From NCBI GenBank assembly GCA_027858555.1, contig JAQICP010000249.1, positions 1 to 8,239 on the forward strand: 8,239 bases of DNA. Direction: 5' to 3'. Shown one piece after another: positions 1-7,042 of the stretch; the stretch's first letter is position 1; each line of letters begins with the position of its first letter. A program made the translations under genes and the position numbers. Below the pieces are notes generated by a model. That model ran no database searches and had not been told where the DNA came from. It saw nothing but the letters and a program-made list of their open reading frames with translations. The stretch comes from Vallitaleaceae bacterium. Lineage in GTDB: Bacteria; Bacillota; Clostridia; Lachnospirales; Vallitaleaceae.

Positions 1-123
1 CAAAAATATAGCACCGGCTTGCCATTTTATGTCTGGATATTTTCTATATGAACCATACTGACTAAGAAGAAATATAATAATTGTGATGATAAATAAAAAT
101 CTAGCAATACTAACAAAAGACAT
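1..123 (-). CDS. Partial membrane protein, N-terminal 41 codons only (cut by window edge)
   Basis: An open frame starts at ATG 123-121 and runs off the left edge without a stop. The start is supported by a strong GGAGG four bases upstream (about 128-132). The visible peptide begins MSFVSIARFLFIITIIIFLL and continues with SQYGSYRKYPDIKW. It is therefore an N-terminal hydrophobic helix (about residues 4-20) followed by a short polar, basic stretch, and a second hydrophobic segment may begin at about residue 35. This fits a membrane-anchored or polytopic membrane protein. It lies 83 bases downstream of the U32 gene on the same strand and may be co-transcribed with zapA and U32. Clostridial genomes often have cell-envelope genes here, but 41 residues are too few to name a family. 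Confidence 0.75.
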   Translation of the reverse strand, partial: MSFVSIARFLFIITIIIFLLSQYGSYRKYPDIKWQAGAIFL

Positions 124-171
124 AAATCCTCCTATAACACGCCTCGTTCAAAATGTCCCCTGGTGAACTTG

Positions 172-177
172 ATTATA
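172..177 (-). promoter_or_regulatory. Possible -10 box upstream of the left-edge membrane protein gene
   Basis: The minus strand reads TATAAT, a perfect -10 hexamer, about 50 bases upstream of the ATG at 123. No good -35 hexamer lies 16-18 bases upstream; a TTGAAA is present but 22 bases away. The gene may have its own weak promoter, or may simply be read through from the U32 gene. No terminator is visible in 124-206. Confidence 0.25.
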
Positions 178-206
178 CCTATTGTAGTAGGACTCTTTCT
201 TTCAAC

Positions 207-2642
207 CTATGCATCCATGATTGCCATAATCTCTTGTTGCGTTTCTTTGAGTAAATCTATTCTAAAATGATTAATGCCGGTTCTAGCAACTTCTTCCAAC
301 CGATCCAACAAATATAGTGGAAAAGCATTGAATAATATGTTGGTACAATAATCGCAATTCTTGTACACATCAATATGATTATCCAAGCGATCAACTAACT
401 GGTAATAATCTGACTCGTGATTGCACCCAAAGCCCTCTTTATAGGCACATTGGGCAGTCGTCATGACGCCTTGATAACCATACACTGTATAGATACCAGC
501 AGTCGGGTCTAAATCAGCAATCTCAGTGGCGCTAAGTTCTGGCGATACCTGATACCCTCTAACGCCAAGTGTTTCAAGTCGCTTGATCATGAAGCGGTTC
601 ATGACCCAAATGCCCTCGTCAGAGATTATTTCTTTACCATAGACTTTGGCAAACTCAAACCCATCAAAACTACTGACTACAAATCCTTTAATATGGCCAT
701 TCTCTTTCAAGTCAATACTGGTTTCATCCATAGGGGCATCTACTGAGTCACCTACAGGGTCACCTACAGGGTCACCTACAATGTCATGTTCAATATCTCT
801 AGAACTCATTTGATATGCCATATCGATCAGCTCAATATATGCTTTTAAGTATGATTCATCTTTGTCTCGAATAATTGTTGGTAATTTCAGATATATCACT
901 TGATTAGATGCATTTTTCAGTATGTATTTAACATCTTCCACCGATAAAAACAGGCTATCCAAATAAAGATTGTCTACATTATAACCGCTAATTATTTCAA
1001 ATTGTTGACGATTTCTTATTAAAACAGTTAATTTATTTTTCTTAATGAATTTATTACTTTCAACCAGGCTTTCTTTAAGGTTCGCAGGCGCATATGGTTT
1101 GATATGTGCTGACCTTTTATTTTTACTTGGATTAGCAATTTCATCGTATAGTGCATCAATTGCTTCTCTTCTTATATTCTTAATGCTTTTCATTGCAACA
1201 AAAATCAAGTCATCTGCCTCGATTGTTGGATTAGTTATATCTATTGGCGCTTCACCTGTCTTACATAATTGTACACTTAACCACTCTGAACTGATAGGCT
1301 GATTCATAGCGGTTTCCACTATGTCATGCTTTATACAGACCCGTCCTTGTTCATGAATTAAAGTAAGTGTCAATGGTTCACCAATTTTTGCTATGAGTAT
1401 AGCATCCGCTTTTGGTTTTATTATTCGATTGTTGATGCTCTCTGTAATTTCTTTTAGTAATGTAAGGTCTGATAATCTGTAGATTTTTGTTCCGTCTTTA
1501 ATTGCTGTCCCTTTAATAAATAAAGGATGCTGACCAATACTTAATGCTTCACCAATCATAAATGAACGGTCCAGGGCATCTTGAATCAGAAGGGTATCCC
1601 CTTTGCCAATTGCTTTATTACATTCAATTATATAGTGATTCTTTTTATCCTTTATGGCATTAATGACACGGCCAATTAAAACACCTTGATGATTTGGTTT
1701 ATTCAAGGTGATCAGATTCGATATAGAATTGCCTGTAAGGTATCCATTGGTAAATCCACCTCGATTGAATAACTGATTCAAGGTTTCAATATCAACGTCT
1801 GAAACTTGGAAATTATGCTGGTTATTTTCCTGTTCTTTAGTCAGTTCATTTATTGCAAGCAGCGTATATTTTTTGTATACTTCTGTAACTTTCGCTACAT
1901 ACTGTTCACTTTTCATACGCCCTTCTATTTTAAGCGAATCTATACCCGCTCTTACCATATTAGGCAATACCTCTAAACTAGCTATGTCCTTAGGGCTCAA
2001 ATAATACCCAGTGCCCGCCTTTTGACCTTGATAGAGAACATCGTATGGTAACCTGCAGGTCTGGGCGCAATGGCCCCTGTTGCCACTTCTTCCGCCTATT
2101 AAACTGCTCATTAGGCATTGACCTGAAAAAGAGTAACATAATGCACCGTGAACAAATACTTCAAGGGCCATCTCGGTTTGGGCTTTTATAGATGTTATAT
2201 CATCTAATGAAAGCTCACGACTAAGAACCACTCTAGAAAACCCCATTGTTTCAAGAATATTAACACCATAAGAATTGTGAATGGTTAATTGGGTACTAGC
2301 GTGTAATGGCAAATCATGGAAGCATTCTCTAATCATCATCGCCAGTCCAAGATCTTGAACAATTATGGCATCTACGCCAGCCAAATAAGCCACTTTAATA
2401 TCTGCGTAGGCATCACTCAGTTCCTTTTCCTTGATTACAGTGTTTAAGGCATAGTATACCCGCTTATCATGAGCATGTGCATAAAATACGGCTTGTTTTA
2501 ATAAATCAGCATCAAAATTAGTCGCATACGCCCTAGCAGAGAAGCGGTTGCCGCCTAAATAGACAGCATCACACCCACTACTAATCGCTGCGACGAGGGC
2601 CTCATATGAACCTACTGGTGATAATATCTCGATATTCTTCAT
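207..2642 (-). CDS. U32-family protein (COG0826), RlhA-like with long C-terminal region
   Basis: An 811-residue U32-family protein, historically called collagenase-like peptidase. Characterised relatives (E. coli RlhA, TrhP) act in hydroxylation of 23S rRNA or tRNA bases, so an RNA-modification role is more likely than proteolysis. The N-terminal barrel starts KNIEILSPVGSYEALVAAI. The U32 signature is at residues 161-180 (EVFVHGALCYSFSGQCLMSS), with Cys169 and Cys176. GHCAQTCR follows (Cys192, Cys196), then KIEGRMKS at about 238-245. A CDYC pair lies at 763-766. These cysteines are candidate Fe-S ligands. The length resembles the long RlhA type with an extra C-terminal domain rather than the short TrhP type. 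I chose ATG 2642 because AAGGCGG precedes it; an in-frame GTG at 2681 lies in a hairpin and lacks a site. An acidic VGDP repeat interrupts residues about 620-632. It follows zapA on the same strand. Confidence 0.9.
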   Translation of the reverse strand: MKNIEILSPVGSYEALVAAISSGCDAVYLGGNRFSARAYATNFDADLLKQAVFYAHAHDKRVYYALNTVIKEKELSDAYADIKVAYLAGVDAIIVQDLGLAMMIRECFHDLPLHASTQLTIHNSYGVNILETMGFSRVVLSRELSLDDITSIKAQTEMALEVFVHGALCYSFSGQCLMSSLIGGRSGNRGHCAQTCRLPYDVLYQGQKAGTGYYLSPKDIASLEVLPNMVRAGIDSLKIEGRMKSEQYVAKVTEVYKKYTLLAINELTKEQENNQHNFQVSDVDIETLNQLFNRGGFTNGYLTGNSISNLITLNKPNHQGVLIGRVINAIKDKKNHYIIECNKAIGKGDTLLIQDALDRSFMIGEALSIGQHPLFIKGTAIKDGTKIYRLSDLTLLKEITESINNRIIKPKADAILIAKIGEPLTLTLIHEQGRVCIKHDIVETAMNQPISSEWLSVQLCKTGEAPIDITNPTIEADDLIFVAMKSIKNIRREAIDALYDEIANPSKNKRSAHIKPYAPANLKESLVESNKFIKKNKLTVLIRNRQQFEIISGYNVDNLYLDSLFLSVEDVKYILKNASNQVIYLKLPTIIRDKDESYLKAYIELIDMAYQMSSRDIEHDIVGDPVGDPVGDSVDAPMDETSIDLKENGHIKGFVVSSFDGFEFAKVYGKEIISDEGIWVMNRFMIKRLETLGVRGYQVSPELSATEIADLDPTAGIYTVYGYQGVMTTAQCAYKEGFGCNHESDYYQLVDRLDNHIDVYKNCDYCTNILFNAFPLYLLDRLEEVARTGINHFRIDLLKETQQEIMAIMDA
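745..780. repeat. Three 12-bp tandem units inside the U32 gene, in frame
   Basis: Three consecutive 12-base units, plus strand GRGTCACCTACA: 745-756 has GAG, while 757-768 and 769-780 are identical with GGG. Diverged half-matches lie on both sides (733-744 and 781-792). Each unit is four codons, so copy-number change keeps the frame. The protein reads VGDP-VGDP-VGDS in a low-complexity acidic loop between two better-structured segments. It is probably a recent slippage expansion in a surface loop. Confidence 0.85.
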
Positions 2643-2671
2643 CTTATTCCGCCTTACCAACTTAATATAAT

Positions 2672-2697
2672 AATCCCGCACCTTTTGATGCGGGATT
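2672..2697 (-). terminator. Hairpin between zapA and the U32 gene (terminator or attenuator)
   Basis: A perfect 9-bp inverted repeat (AATCCCGCA at 2672-2680, TGCGGGATT at 2689-2697) with an 8-base loop starts three bases after the zapA stop. On the minus strand the downstream side reads ATTATATTAAG, AT-rich but without a true T-run. Termination is therefore probably partial. It could equally be an RNA-stability or attenuation hairpin in a shared zapA-U32 transcript, because no separate promoter is evident for the U32 gene in the 57-base gap. Confidence 0.6.
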
Positions 2698-2699
2698 GT

Positions 2700-3125
2700 T
2701 TATTTTGTATCATCGAACATCTCAAGATATTCGTTTAATTCAGATTTATAACCAAGAATTTCAGCTTTTAGAGCTTCAATTGTTTCGTTTAGTACCTCTT
2801 TTTCATGATCCATAGCAACTATCTTAGTAAGTAGTTCGGTCTTTTCTTGTTCAACTTTTCTGATTTCTTGATCCTTACTACTAAGCGTGCCCTCTAAAGT
2901 CTGTATCTGCTCTTTTGTCTTAAAGTAATCATCTGCAATATTAATCTCTAATAATACAGATAGCAGCCTAGTATTAAGCTGTTTAGCATTATCCGATTGC
3001 TTGATTTCATCCAATTTGTTATTGATATACAGTGCGACTCTTTGAATGTATTCTTCACTCTCATCACCTGAAAGTGTGTACACATTTCCACCAATTAGAA
3101 CTTTCGTATTATTTGCCGGTGACAT
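2700..3125 (-). CDS. zapA: Cell division protein ZapA
   Basis: A 141-residue ZapA-family protein. ZapA binds FtsZ filaments at midcell and promotes bundling and Z-ring stability. The N-terminal globular ZapA domain is at about residues 7-70 (KVLIGGNVYTLSGDESEEYI, then VALYINNKLDEI and the RLLSVLLEINIADDYFK helix). A long charged coiled coil rich in E, K, Q and L follows at about 72-135, as expected for the dimer/tetramer stalk. At this length it is longer than short Bacillus forms (about 85 residues) and resembles clostridial ZapA proteins. Two in-frame ATGs exist. I prefer the inner one at 3125 because GGGGAGG lies six bases before it, and that site contains the outer ATG's own bases (3140). 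A promoter lies directly upstream, and the U32 gene follows after 57 bases. Confidence 0.9.
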   Translation of the reverse strand: MSPANNTKVLIGGNVYTLSGDESEEYIQRVALYINNKLDEIKQSDNAKQLNTRLLSVLLEINIADDYFKTKEQIQTLEGTLSSKDQEIRKVEQEKTELLTKIVAMDHEKEVLNETIEALKAEILGYKSELNEYLEMFDDTK

Positions 3126-3156
3126 CTTCGACCTCCCCATTCTTAAACTTTATCAT

Positions 3157-3186
3157 ATTATATCATAATTATCTTGAAAGATTCAA
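3157..3186 (-). promoter_or_regulatory. Sigma-A-type promoter of zapA
   Basis: On the minus strand TTGAAT (3186-3181) and a perfect TATAAT (3162-3157) are separated by 18 bases. The predicted start, 6-8 bases downstream, leaves a leader that keeps the GGGGAGG site before ATG 3125. The promoter lies wholly in the gap between the SDR stop (3193) and zapA. A small dyad, TTGAA-AGA-TTCAA (3174-3186), covers the -35; it may be chance. Confidence 0.7.
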
Positions 3187-3192
3187 CATCTT

Positions 3193-4125
3193 CTACTGCT
3201 TCACTTGCCCTAATTTATAGCTATCGCACTGCTTAATCAACCCTTCGTATAACGTGATTGGCGCATAGCCAAAATACTCCGTTGCCTTACCATGTGCAAA
3301 ACGTCTGTCTTCTGTTTGGCGCTTTAATTCCTTATATGAAGGTTTTTCTTCATGATTTCTAATCGCTTCAACCCGAAGCTTCATATTCACTAGATAAAAT
3401 GGTATTCGAAGTATCAGATTTCTGGTTTTTAAAATCTTACGAATCATCTTTACCATGTCTATATATCTTGTTGCTTCTTGTCCCGATAATAAAAATGTCT
3501 CATAGTAGCAATCTTCATTATCAATGACGCCAAATATCGCTTGAACCAAATCACCTACATATGTTGGCTGATAATACACGTCATAAATACCTTGAATGAC
3601 ATAAACCTTGCGCTGTGTTAACCCTTCAAAGATATGATGAATCAGATTATCTTGTTGATTACCGTATAGAACTGTTGGTCTAAGGATTGTAAAATTAACA
3701 CCCTTCTCAACTATAATCTCTCCTTCTATCCTTTGATAATTTTTAGCGTATTTGTAATATTTCGAATACATTAATGCCGTGTGGACCAAAACGACCCTTT
3801 TCACCTCATGTTTCTTTGCTAATTCAATTATTGCCTTAGAATATTTGATTGAAGCTATGTGTAGTATGACATCTACATCAATTAAAGCCTTATCAATGAT
3901 CGCATTTAAAGGGTTGATAATTTCCTCACCTTGATTATGACTCATATCGACTAAGCACTCTAGGTCGCATTCAATATATTCTATAGGGATTTTTATATGG
4001 TCATGTTTTGATAAATCACTACTGCTCCTTACAATGCATTTCACTTTTTTGGTATAGCCTATGCTAACTAAATACTCTAAAACAGCTAAACCAGTCATAC
4101 CTGTTGAACCTGTTATTAAATACAT
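3193..4125 (-). CDS. Atypical/extended SDR, NAD(P)-dependent epimerase-like protein
   Basis: A 310-residue Rossmann-fold protein of the NAD(P)-binding SDR/epimerase superfamily. The nucleotide-binding loop is GSTGMTG at residues 6-12, right after beta-1 (MYLIT). The acidic CDL at 53-55 follows beta-3. A Y-x3-K pair is present as YKYAK (Tyr124, Lys128), and RPTVLYG at 149-155 is the typical post-catalytic strand-loop. The short substrate domain and the Y-x-Y-A-K pattern resemble NDUFA9/NmrA-like atypical SDRs as much as sugar epimerases, so the substrate is unknown. The ATG at 4125 has a GGTGA site and sits 13 bases after the stop of the winged-helix gene, so the two are almost certainly one transcript. 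No clear terminator separates it from zapA. A soluble oxidoreductase or cofactor-sensing role under the adjacent regulator is an inference. Confidence 0.85.
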   Translation of the reverse strand: MYLITGSTGMTGLAVLEYLVSIGYTKKVKCIVRSSSDLSKHDHIKIPIEYIECDLECLVDMSHNQGEEIINPLNAIIDKALIDVDVILHIASIKYSKAIIELAKKHEVKRVVLVHTALMYSKYYKYAKNYQRIEGEIIVEKGVNFTILRPTVLYGNQQDNLIHHIFEGLTQRKVYVIQGIYDVYYQPTYVGDLVQAIFGVIDNEDCYYETFLLSGQEATRYIDMVKMIRKILKTRNLILRIPFYLVNMKLRVEAIRNHEEKPSYKELKRQTEDRRFAHGKATEYFGYAPITLYEGLIKQCDSYKLGQVKQ

Positions 4126-4138
4126 TAGTCACCATCCA

Positions 4139-4681
4139 TTATGCCATTAAAAGTATGTGGCAAATGTGATCATTCACCATGTTTTTAGTATCCCATATGA
4201 TTATTTTTTTGTTCTGAACGCCATCATCTGTGGCAGCAATAATTTCATTAGATATATCTTCAGGTACTACCGGATAAAGTTCATATGATATCTCATAAAA
4301 ACGTCTCAGGTCGTTAAAGGTCATTTTAACCAATTTATAGATTTCATCTTCTTGACCTACGAATATAAAATTGTGTATATCTGATTCTATGAGTTTTTCT
4401 AAATTATTCTTGATAATACCTTTAACTTCACTGATGAATTGATAGCAATGAATTGCCTCGAGGCGTGTTAACTCAGCTTTCTCAAGGTGCCCCTGTTCTG
4501 TAACATTATACTCGGTTGATTTCCCACTAATAACTCTGGATTCAATGAGTAAGTCGTTTTCTAGTTGTTGCATCAATGCATTTATTGTGCCTAAAGATAG
4601 GTCTGCTTTTTTAGCCAATCTTCTCTGGGATATTCTAGGGTCTTCTAGTAACTCTCTAAGTACATATAATTTTCTATCCAA
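4139..4681 (-). CDS. Winged-helix (MarR-like) transcriptional regulator, TTG start
   Basis: A 180-residue protein with an N-terminal winged helix: ISQRRLAKKADLSLGTINAL at about residues 17-36 forms the helix-turn-helix. The wing is LIESRVISGKSTEYNVTEQG (about 45-64), typical of MarR-like sensors. Residues 65-180 form a linker helix and a separate domain (FIFVGQEDEIYKLVKM, then KKIIIWDTKN). That part has an alternating alpha/beta look and may bind an effector; I do not recognise its family. The start is TTG 4681-4679, supported by GAGGTGG just upstream; the next in-frame Met (residue 37) would remove most of the DNA-binding domain. It heads a two-gene unit with the SDR gene. Dyads over its own promoter suggest autoregulation (inferred). 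It could also be described as an ArsR- or Lrp-like winged helix. Confidence 0.8.
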   Translation of the reverse strand: MDRKLYVLRELLEDPRISQRRLAKKADLSLGTINALMQQLENDLLIESRVISGKSTEYNVTEQGHLEKAELTRLEAIHCYQFISEVKGIIKNNLEKLIESDIHNFIFVGQEDEIYKLVKMTFNDLRRFYEISYELYPVVPEDISNEIIAATDDGVQNKKIIIWDTKNMVNDHICHILLMA

Positions 4682-4743
4682 TATACCACCTCTTTAATCT
4701 TTAATAATCCATTCTTTGTTAAGCCAATGTCTTAAGTTAGTCT

Positions 4744-4760
4744 TGTTCGCTACCTGAACA
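4744..4760. promoter_or_regulatory. Operator-like dyad B, TGTTC-N7-GAACA
   Basis: A perfect 5+5 inverted repeat with a 7-base spacer, plus strand TGTTCGCTACCTGAACA. It lies downstream of the -10 box of the winged-helix/SDR promoter, around the expected transcript start. It shares half-sites and spacing with the dyad at 4784-4800. The winged-helix protein is the obvious candidate ligand (inferred). Confidence 0.5.
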
Positions 4761-4768
4761 CTGAATAT

Positions 4769-4797
4769 AGTTTAAAACAGAACTGTTCATTTGTCAA
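4769..4797 (-). promoter_or_regulatory. Promoter of the winged-helix/SDR unit
   Basis: The minus strand shows a perfect TTGACA (4797-4792), 17 bases, then TAAACT (4774-4769), a 4/6 match to the -10 consensus. The -35 overlaps the TGA stop of the upstream GGDEF gene. A 12-base palindrome, AACAG-AA-CTGTT on the plus strand (4776-4787), lies entirely between the two boxes, where a bound repressor would block polymerase. Confidence 0.65.
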
Positions 4798-4800
4798 ACA
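4784..4800. promoter_or_regulatory. Operator-like dyad A, TGTTC-N7-AAACA
   Basis: Plus strand TGTTCATTTGTCAAACA, a 4/5 inverted repeat with the same 7-base spacer as the dyad at 4744-4760 and 40 bases from it, close to four helical turns. It covers the -35 box and the last codons of the GGDEF gene, and overlaps the palindrome at 4776-4787 by four bases. Confidence 0.45.
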
Positions 4801-5921
4801 CCCTCGCCAATAGAACGATTACTACTTACTTGATTACGACCATTTTCTTTACTCTGTGCCACCAACTCATAAGCAGTTGCAATCAAATTGTCTTGGTCTT
4901 CATAAGACCATTTAACCAAGCCCCCACTAAACGTTAATTTAATATTACGATTACTATATTTAGATATATCTGCTCTCATTCTAATAATCATAGTTCTAAC
5001 TGCGTCAGCTCTCATGTTTCTAATAATCATCATAAACTCGTCGTCACCATACCTGCCAGCAATATCATCTACCTTTAGATATTTTTTAATAATGCCGGCT
5101 ATATGAATCAACAACTCATCCCCGGTATGATGACCATAATCTTTATTAATTTTTTTCAAATCATCTATATCAAAAACAAAAAGATAAAAGGGTTTTAGTT
5201 CGTCTAATTCGTTTTCAATAGTCGTTGTCACTATAGAATACATCACTTTATGGTTGTATAGCCCAGTAAGTATATCAACTTCATATAAGCGACCAATCTC
5301 GGCAGATTTAAGCACATTATCATTGCTTATAAAATAATCAGATACAGCATATTTATATAACAACACATTAATGATAATCGCTACAATATTCATTACCAAC
5401 CCATTTGCTCGATGAGACACTAAAAAGTCCTGATTGGTTTGAAAATAAGGCATGCCAATATAGAAGAAGATATATGTAACCGTTAGAATTACCGACAAAA
5501 CCCATGGTCTTGTTCGTACCACAACAATGATTGTAAATAATACCAAGAGATAGATACTGATATCCGATGTTATTTTTTGAGCTACAAACGAATTAATGAC
5601 TGCCCATGTGATCATCACAATAACAATTGATAGACTTAAAGTTTCTGCGTGTTTAAATAAAAACTGGTTCCCTCTATTAAACAGCATTATAATCAAAACA
5701 AAAAAAGTACATACTAGAACAATAATAACCTTCAATAAGATGATATCAATATCGGCTAATTTAGAATTAGGTCTGATTACATAGAGATTCAACTGTATAA
5801 ATTGCATAATGCCCAGTAACAGAAGCACAATTTGAGACCGCTTAACACTATTCACTGCTAAATAATGCAATAAATTACTATGCTTATTACTACCCTTGAT
5901 CATATTTAGAACTTTTCTCAT
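4794..5921 (-). CDS. Membrane-bound GGDEF-domain protein (putative diguanylate cyclase, GDDEF variant)
   Basis: A 375-residue protein with about six predicted membrane helices (roughly 31-49, 60-81, 93-113, 119-136, 140-158, 173-190) and a C-terminal GGDEF domain from about 212 (DILTGLYNH). GGDEF domains make cyclic di-GMP from two GTP. Asp251 (FDIDD) fits the metal site; Asn259 and Asp268 (GDELL) fit guanine-binding residues. Two features are unusual: the signature reads RYGDDEF (292-296), with the second glycycl position as Asp293, and the inhibitory-site position five residues upstream reads KVDD (283-286) instead of RxxD. Catalytic activity is therefore uncertain; it may be a weak cyclase or a degenerate sensor. 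No EAL domain is present. The ATG at 5921 follows a GGGGG-rich site. It has its own promoter and lies between the trpB terminator and the regulator promoter, so it appears monocistronic. Confidence 0.85.
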   Translation of the reverse strand: MRKVLNMIKGSNKHSNLLHYLAVNSVKRSQIVLLLLGIMQFIQLNLYVIRPNSKLADIDIILLKVIIVLVCTFFVLIIMLFNRGNQFLFKHAETLSLSIVIVMITWAVINSFVAQKITSDISIYLLVLFTIIVVVRTRPWVLSVILTVTYIFFYIGMPYFQTNQDFLVSHRANGLVMNIVAIIINVLLYKYAVSDYFISNDNVLKSAEIGRLYEVDILTGLYNHKVMYSIVTTTIENELDELKPFYLFVFDIDDLKKINKDYGHHTGDELLIHIAGIIKKYLKVDDIAGRYGDDEFMMIIRNMRADAVRTMIIRMRADISKYSNRNIKLTFSGGLVKWSYEDQDNLIATAYELVAQSKENGRNQVSSNRSIGEGV

Positions 5922-5941
5922 ATAGCCCCCGTGAATTATGT

Positions 5942-5970
5942 ATTATTCATAAGTATACCGTATTTTTCAA
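5942..5970 (-). promoter_or_regulatory. Promoter of the GGDEF gene
   Basis: The minus strand reads TTGAAA (5970-5965), 17 bases, then AATAAT (5947-5942), a 5/6 -10 match. It lies between the trpB terminator and the GGDEF ATG at 5921, giving a very short leader that keeps the GGGGG ribosome site. An alternative TATACT lies a few bases upstream but has no suitable -35. Confidence 0.5.
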
Positions 5971-5993
5971 TAAATGCCTAGTGGTAGCCCAAC

Positions 5994-6035
5994 AAAAAAG
6001 CACCTCAAAAATTAAATTATTAACTTTCAAGGCGC
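5994..6035 (-). terminator. Rho-independent terminator after trpB
   Basis: On the minus strand a 16-bp stem, including a few G-U pairs, with a TAAT loop (6035-6000) is followed at once by six T (5999-5994). The base of the stem is GCGCCT/AGGTGC. It starts 24 bases past the trpB stop, so trpB was the last gene of its transcript and no trpA follows it. Confidence 0.9.
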
Positions 6036-6058
6036 ATTCTGTTTAATTCTTAAGGATC

Positions 6059-7042
6059 TTACATTTTTCCAAGCATTTCAGCAACTTGAGCAACATCTTT
6101 ATCCCCACGACCTGATAAATTAATCACCATAATCTCATCTTTTGATAGAGTCGGTGCTATTTTCATCGCATATGCTATGGCATGTGAACTCTCAAGTGCA
6201 GGTATAATACCTTCAAGCTTCGATAATCTAAGGAAAGCGTCCAAAGTCTCTTTGTCTGTAACACTGACATATTCGGCCCTGCCACTCTCTTTGTAGAAAC
6301 TATGCTCTGGTCCAACACCTGGATAATCAAGACCTGCTGCAATAGAATGAACTTCGCTTGGTTCACCGTTCTCATCTTGCAATAACAAGCATTTAAAGCC
6401 ATGAATCACGCCAGGTGTACCAAGTGTCATAGTAGCCGCATGTAATCCTGTCTCAAGTCCTTTACCTGCTGGTTCAACACCAATCATTTTGACGTTTTTA
6501 TCCTCATAAAACTCTGAGAATAAACCAATGGCATTAGAACCGCCACCTACGCATGCTACTAAATAATCAGGCAATCTATTTTCTGCTTCCATAATCTGTT
6601 CTCTTGTTTCTCTCCCAATAATGGATTGGAAATGTTTTACCATGGCTGGATATGGGTCAGGTCCAACTGCAGAACCCAGTAGGTAAAATGTATTCTCATA
6701 ATTTTCTATCAGATCGCCAAGTGCCACGTCAACAGCTTCTTTTAAAGTTCTTTGGCCGATTGTTACCGGTATAACTTTTGCACCTAGTAATTCCATTCTA
6801 AATACATTGAGCGCTTGTCTTTTGCAATCCACTTCACCCATATAGATGATACATTCCATGTCAAACAACGCACAAGCTGTAGCTGTAGCAACGCCATGTT
6901 GTCCGGCAACTGTTTCAGCGATGACACGTTTCTTACCAAGGGATTTTGCAACTAAAGCTTGTTCAACGGTGTTATTGATTTTATGAGCGCCTGTATGATT
7001 AAGACATTCACGTTTTAAATATATTTGCTTAATTGTATAATG
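6059..7042 (-). pseudogene. trpB: Tryptophan synthase beta chain, 5'-truncated at an IS30 element
   Basis: TrpB joins indole and serine to form tryptophan using PLP. Recognisable homology starts at IYLKRE (about 7024), roughly residue 73 of the usual ~395, and continues to the natural C-terminus. Retained are the PLP lysine in HTGAHK, the AET glutamate, the GGGSNAIG phosphate loop and LSGRGDKD. The N-terminal ~70 residues are absent; the frame instead continues into the IS left end, up to a non-native ATG at 7081 with a hydrophobic leader (MTHYGFFLLLVQL). Strongly conserved positions are altered: REDL is RECL, and ETGAGQHG is ETVAGQHG, which changes a glycine of the substrate-carboxylate loop. 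HPYP is DPYP. Truncation plus these changes indicate a non-functional or decaying gene. The sequence resembles the TrpB1 type. A terminator follows directly, so trpA is not downstream. The exact junction is uncertain within about 7030-7043. Confidence 0.85.

Noticed and set aside
124..206. Terminator after the U32 gene
   Set aside because: Only a 5-bp GTTCA/TGAAC pairing with a long loop and no T-run is present, too weak to call.
745..780. CRISPR-like array
   Set aside because: The units are 12 bases, directly adjacent without spacers, and inside a coding frame; this is slippage, not CRISPR.
1045..1302. Plus-strand open frame of 85 codons
   Set aside because: It lies wholly inside the U32 gene on the opposite strand, has no ribosome site or recognisable motif, and its hydrophobicity is what antisense reading of a normal gene gives.
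3032..3220. Plus-strand open frame of 62 codons across the zapA start
   Set aside because: It runs antisense through the zapA promoter and the 3' end of the SDR gene, with no family resemblance.
4744..4800. LexA/SOS box at the winged-helix promoter
   Set aside because: GAAC and GTTC half-sites are present, but the spacing (TGTTC-N7-GAACA) does not match the Gram-positive CGAAC-N4-GTTCG arrangement.
5596..5784. Plus-strand open frame of 62 codons
   Set aside because: It is antisense to the membrane helices of the GGDEF protein, with no start signal.
6175..6402. Minus-strand open frame of 75 codons
   Set aside because: It is a frame-shifted shadow within trpB; the trpB frame has clear homology there.
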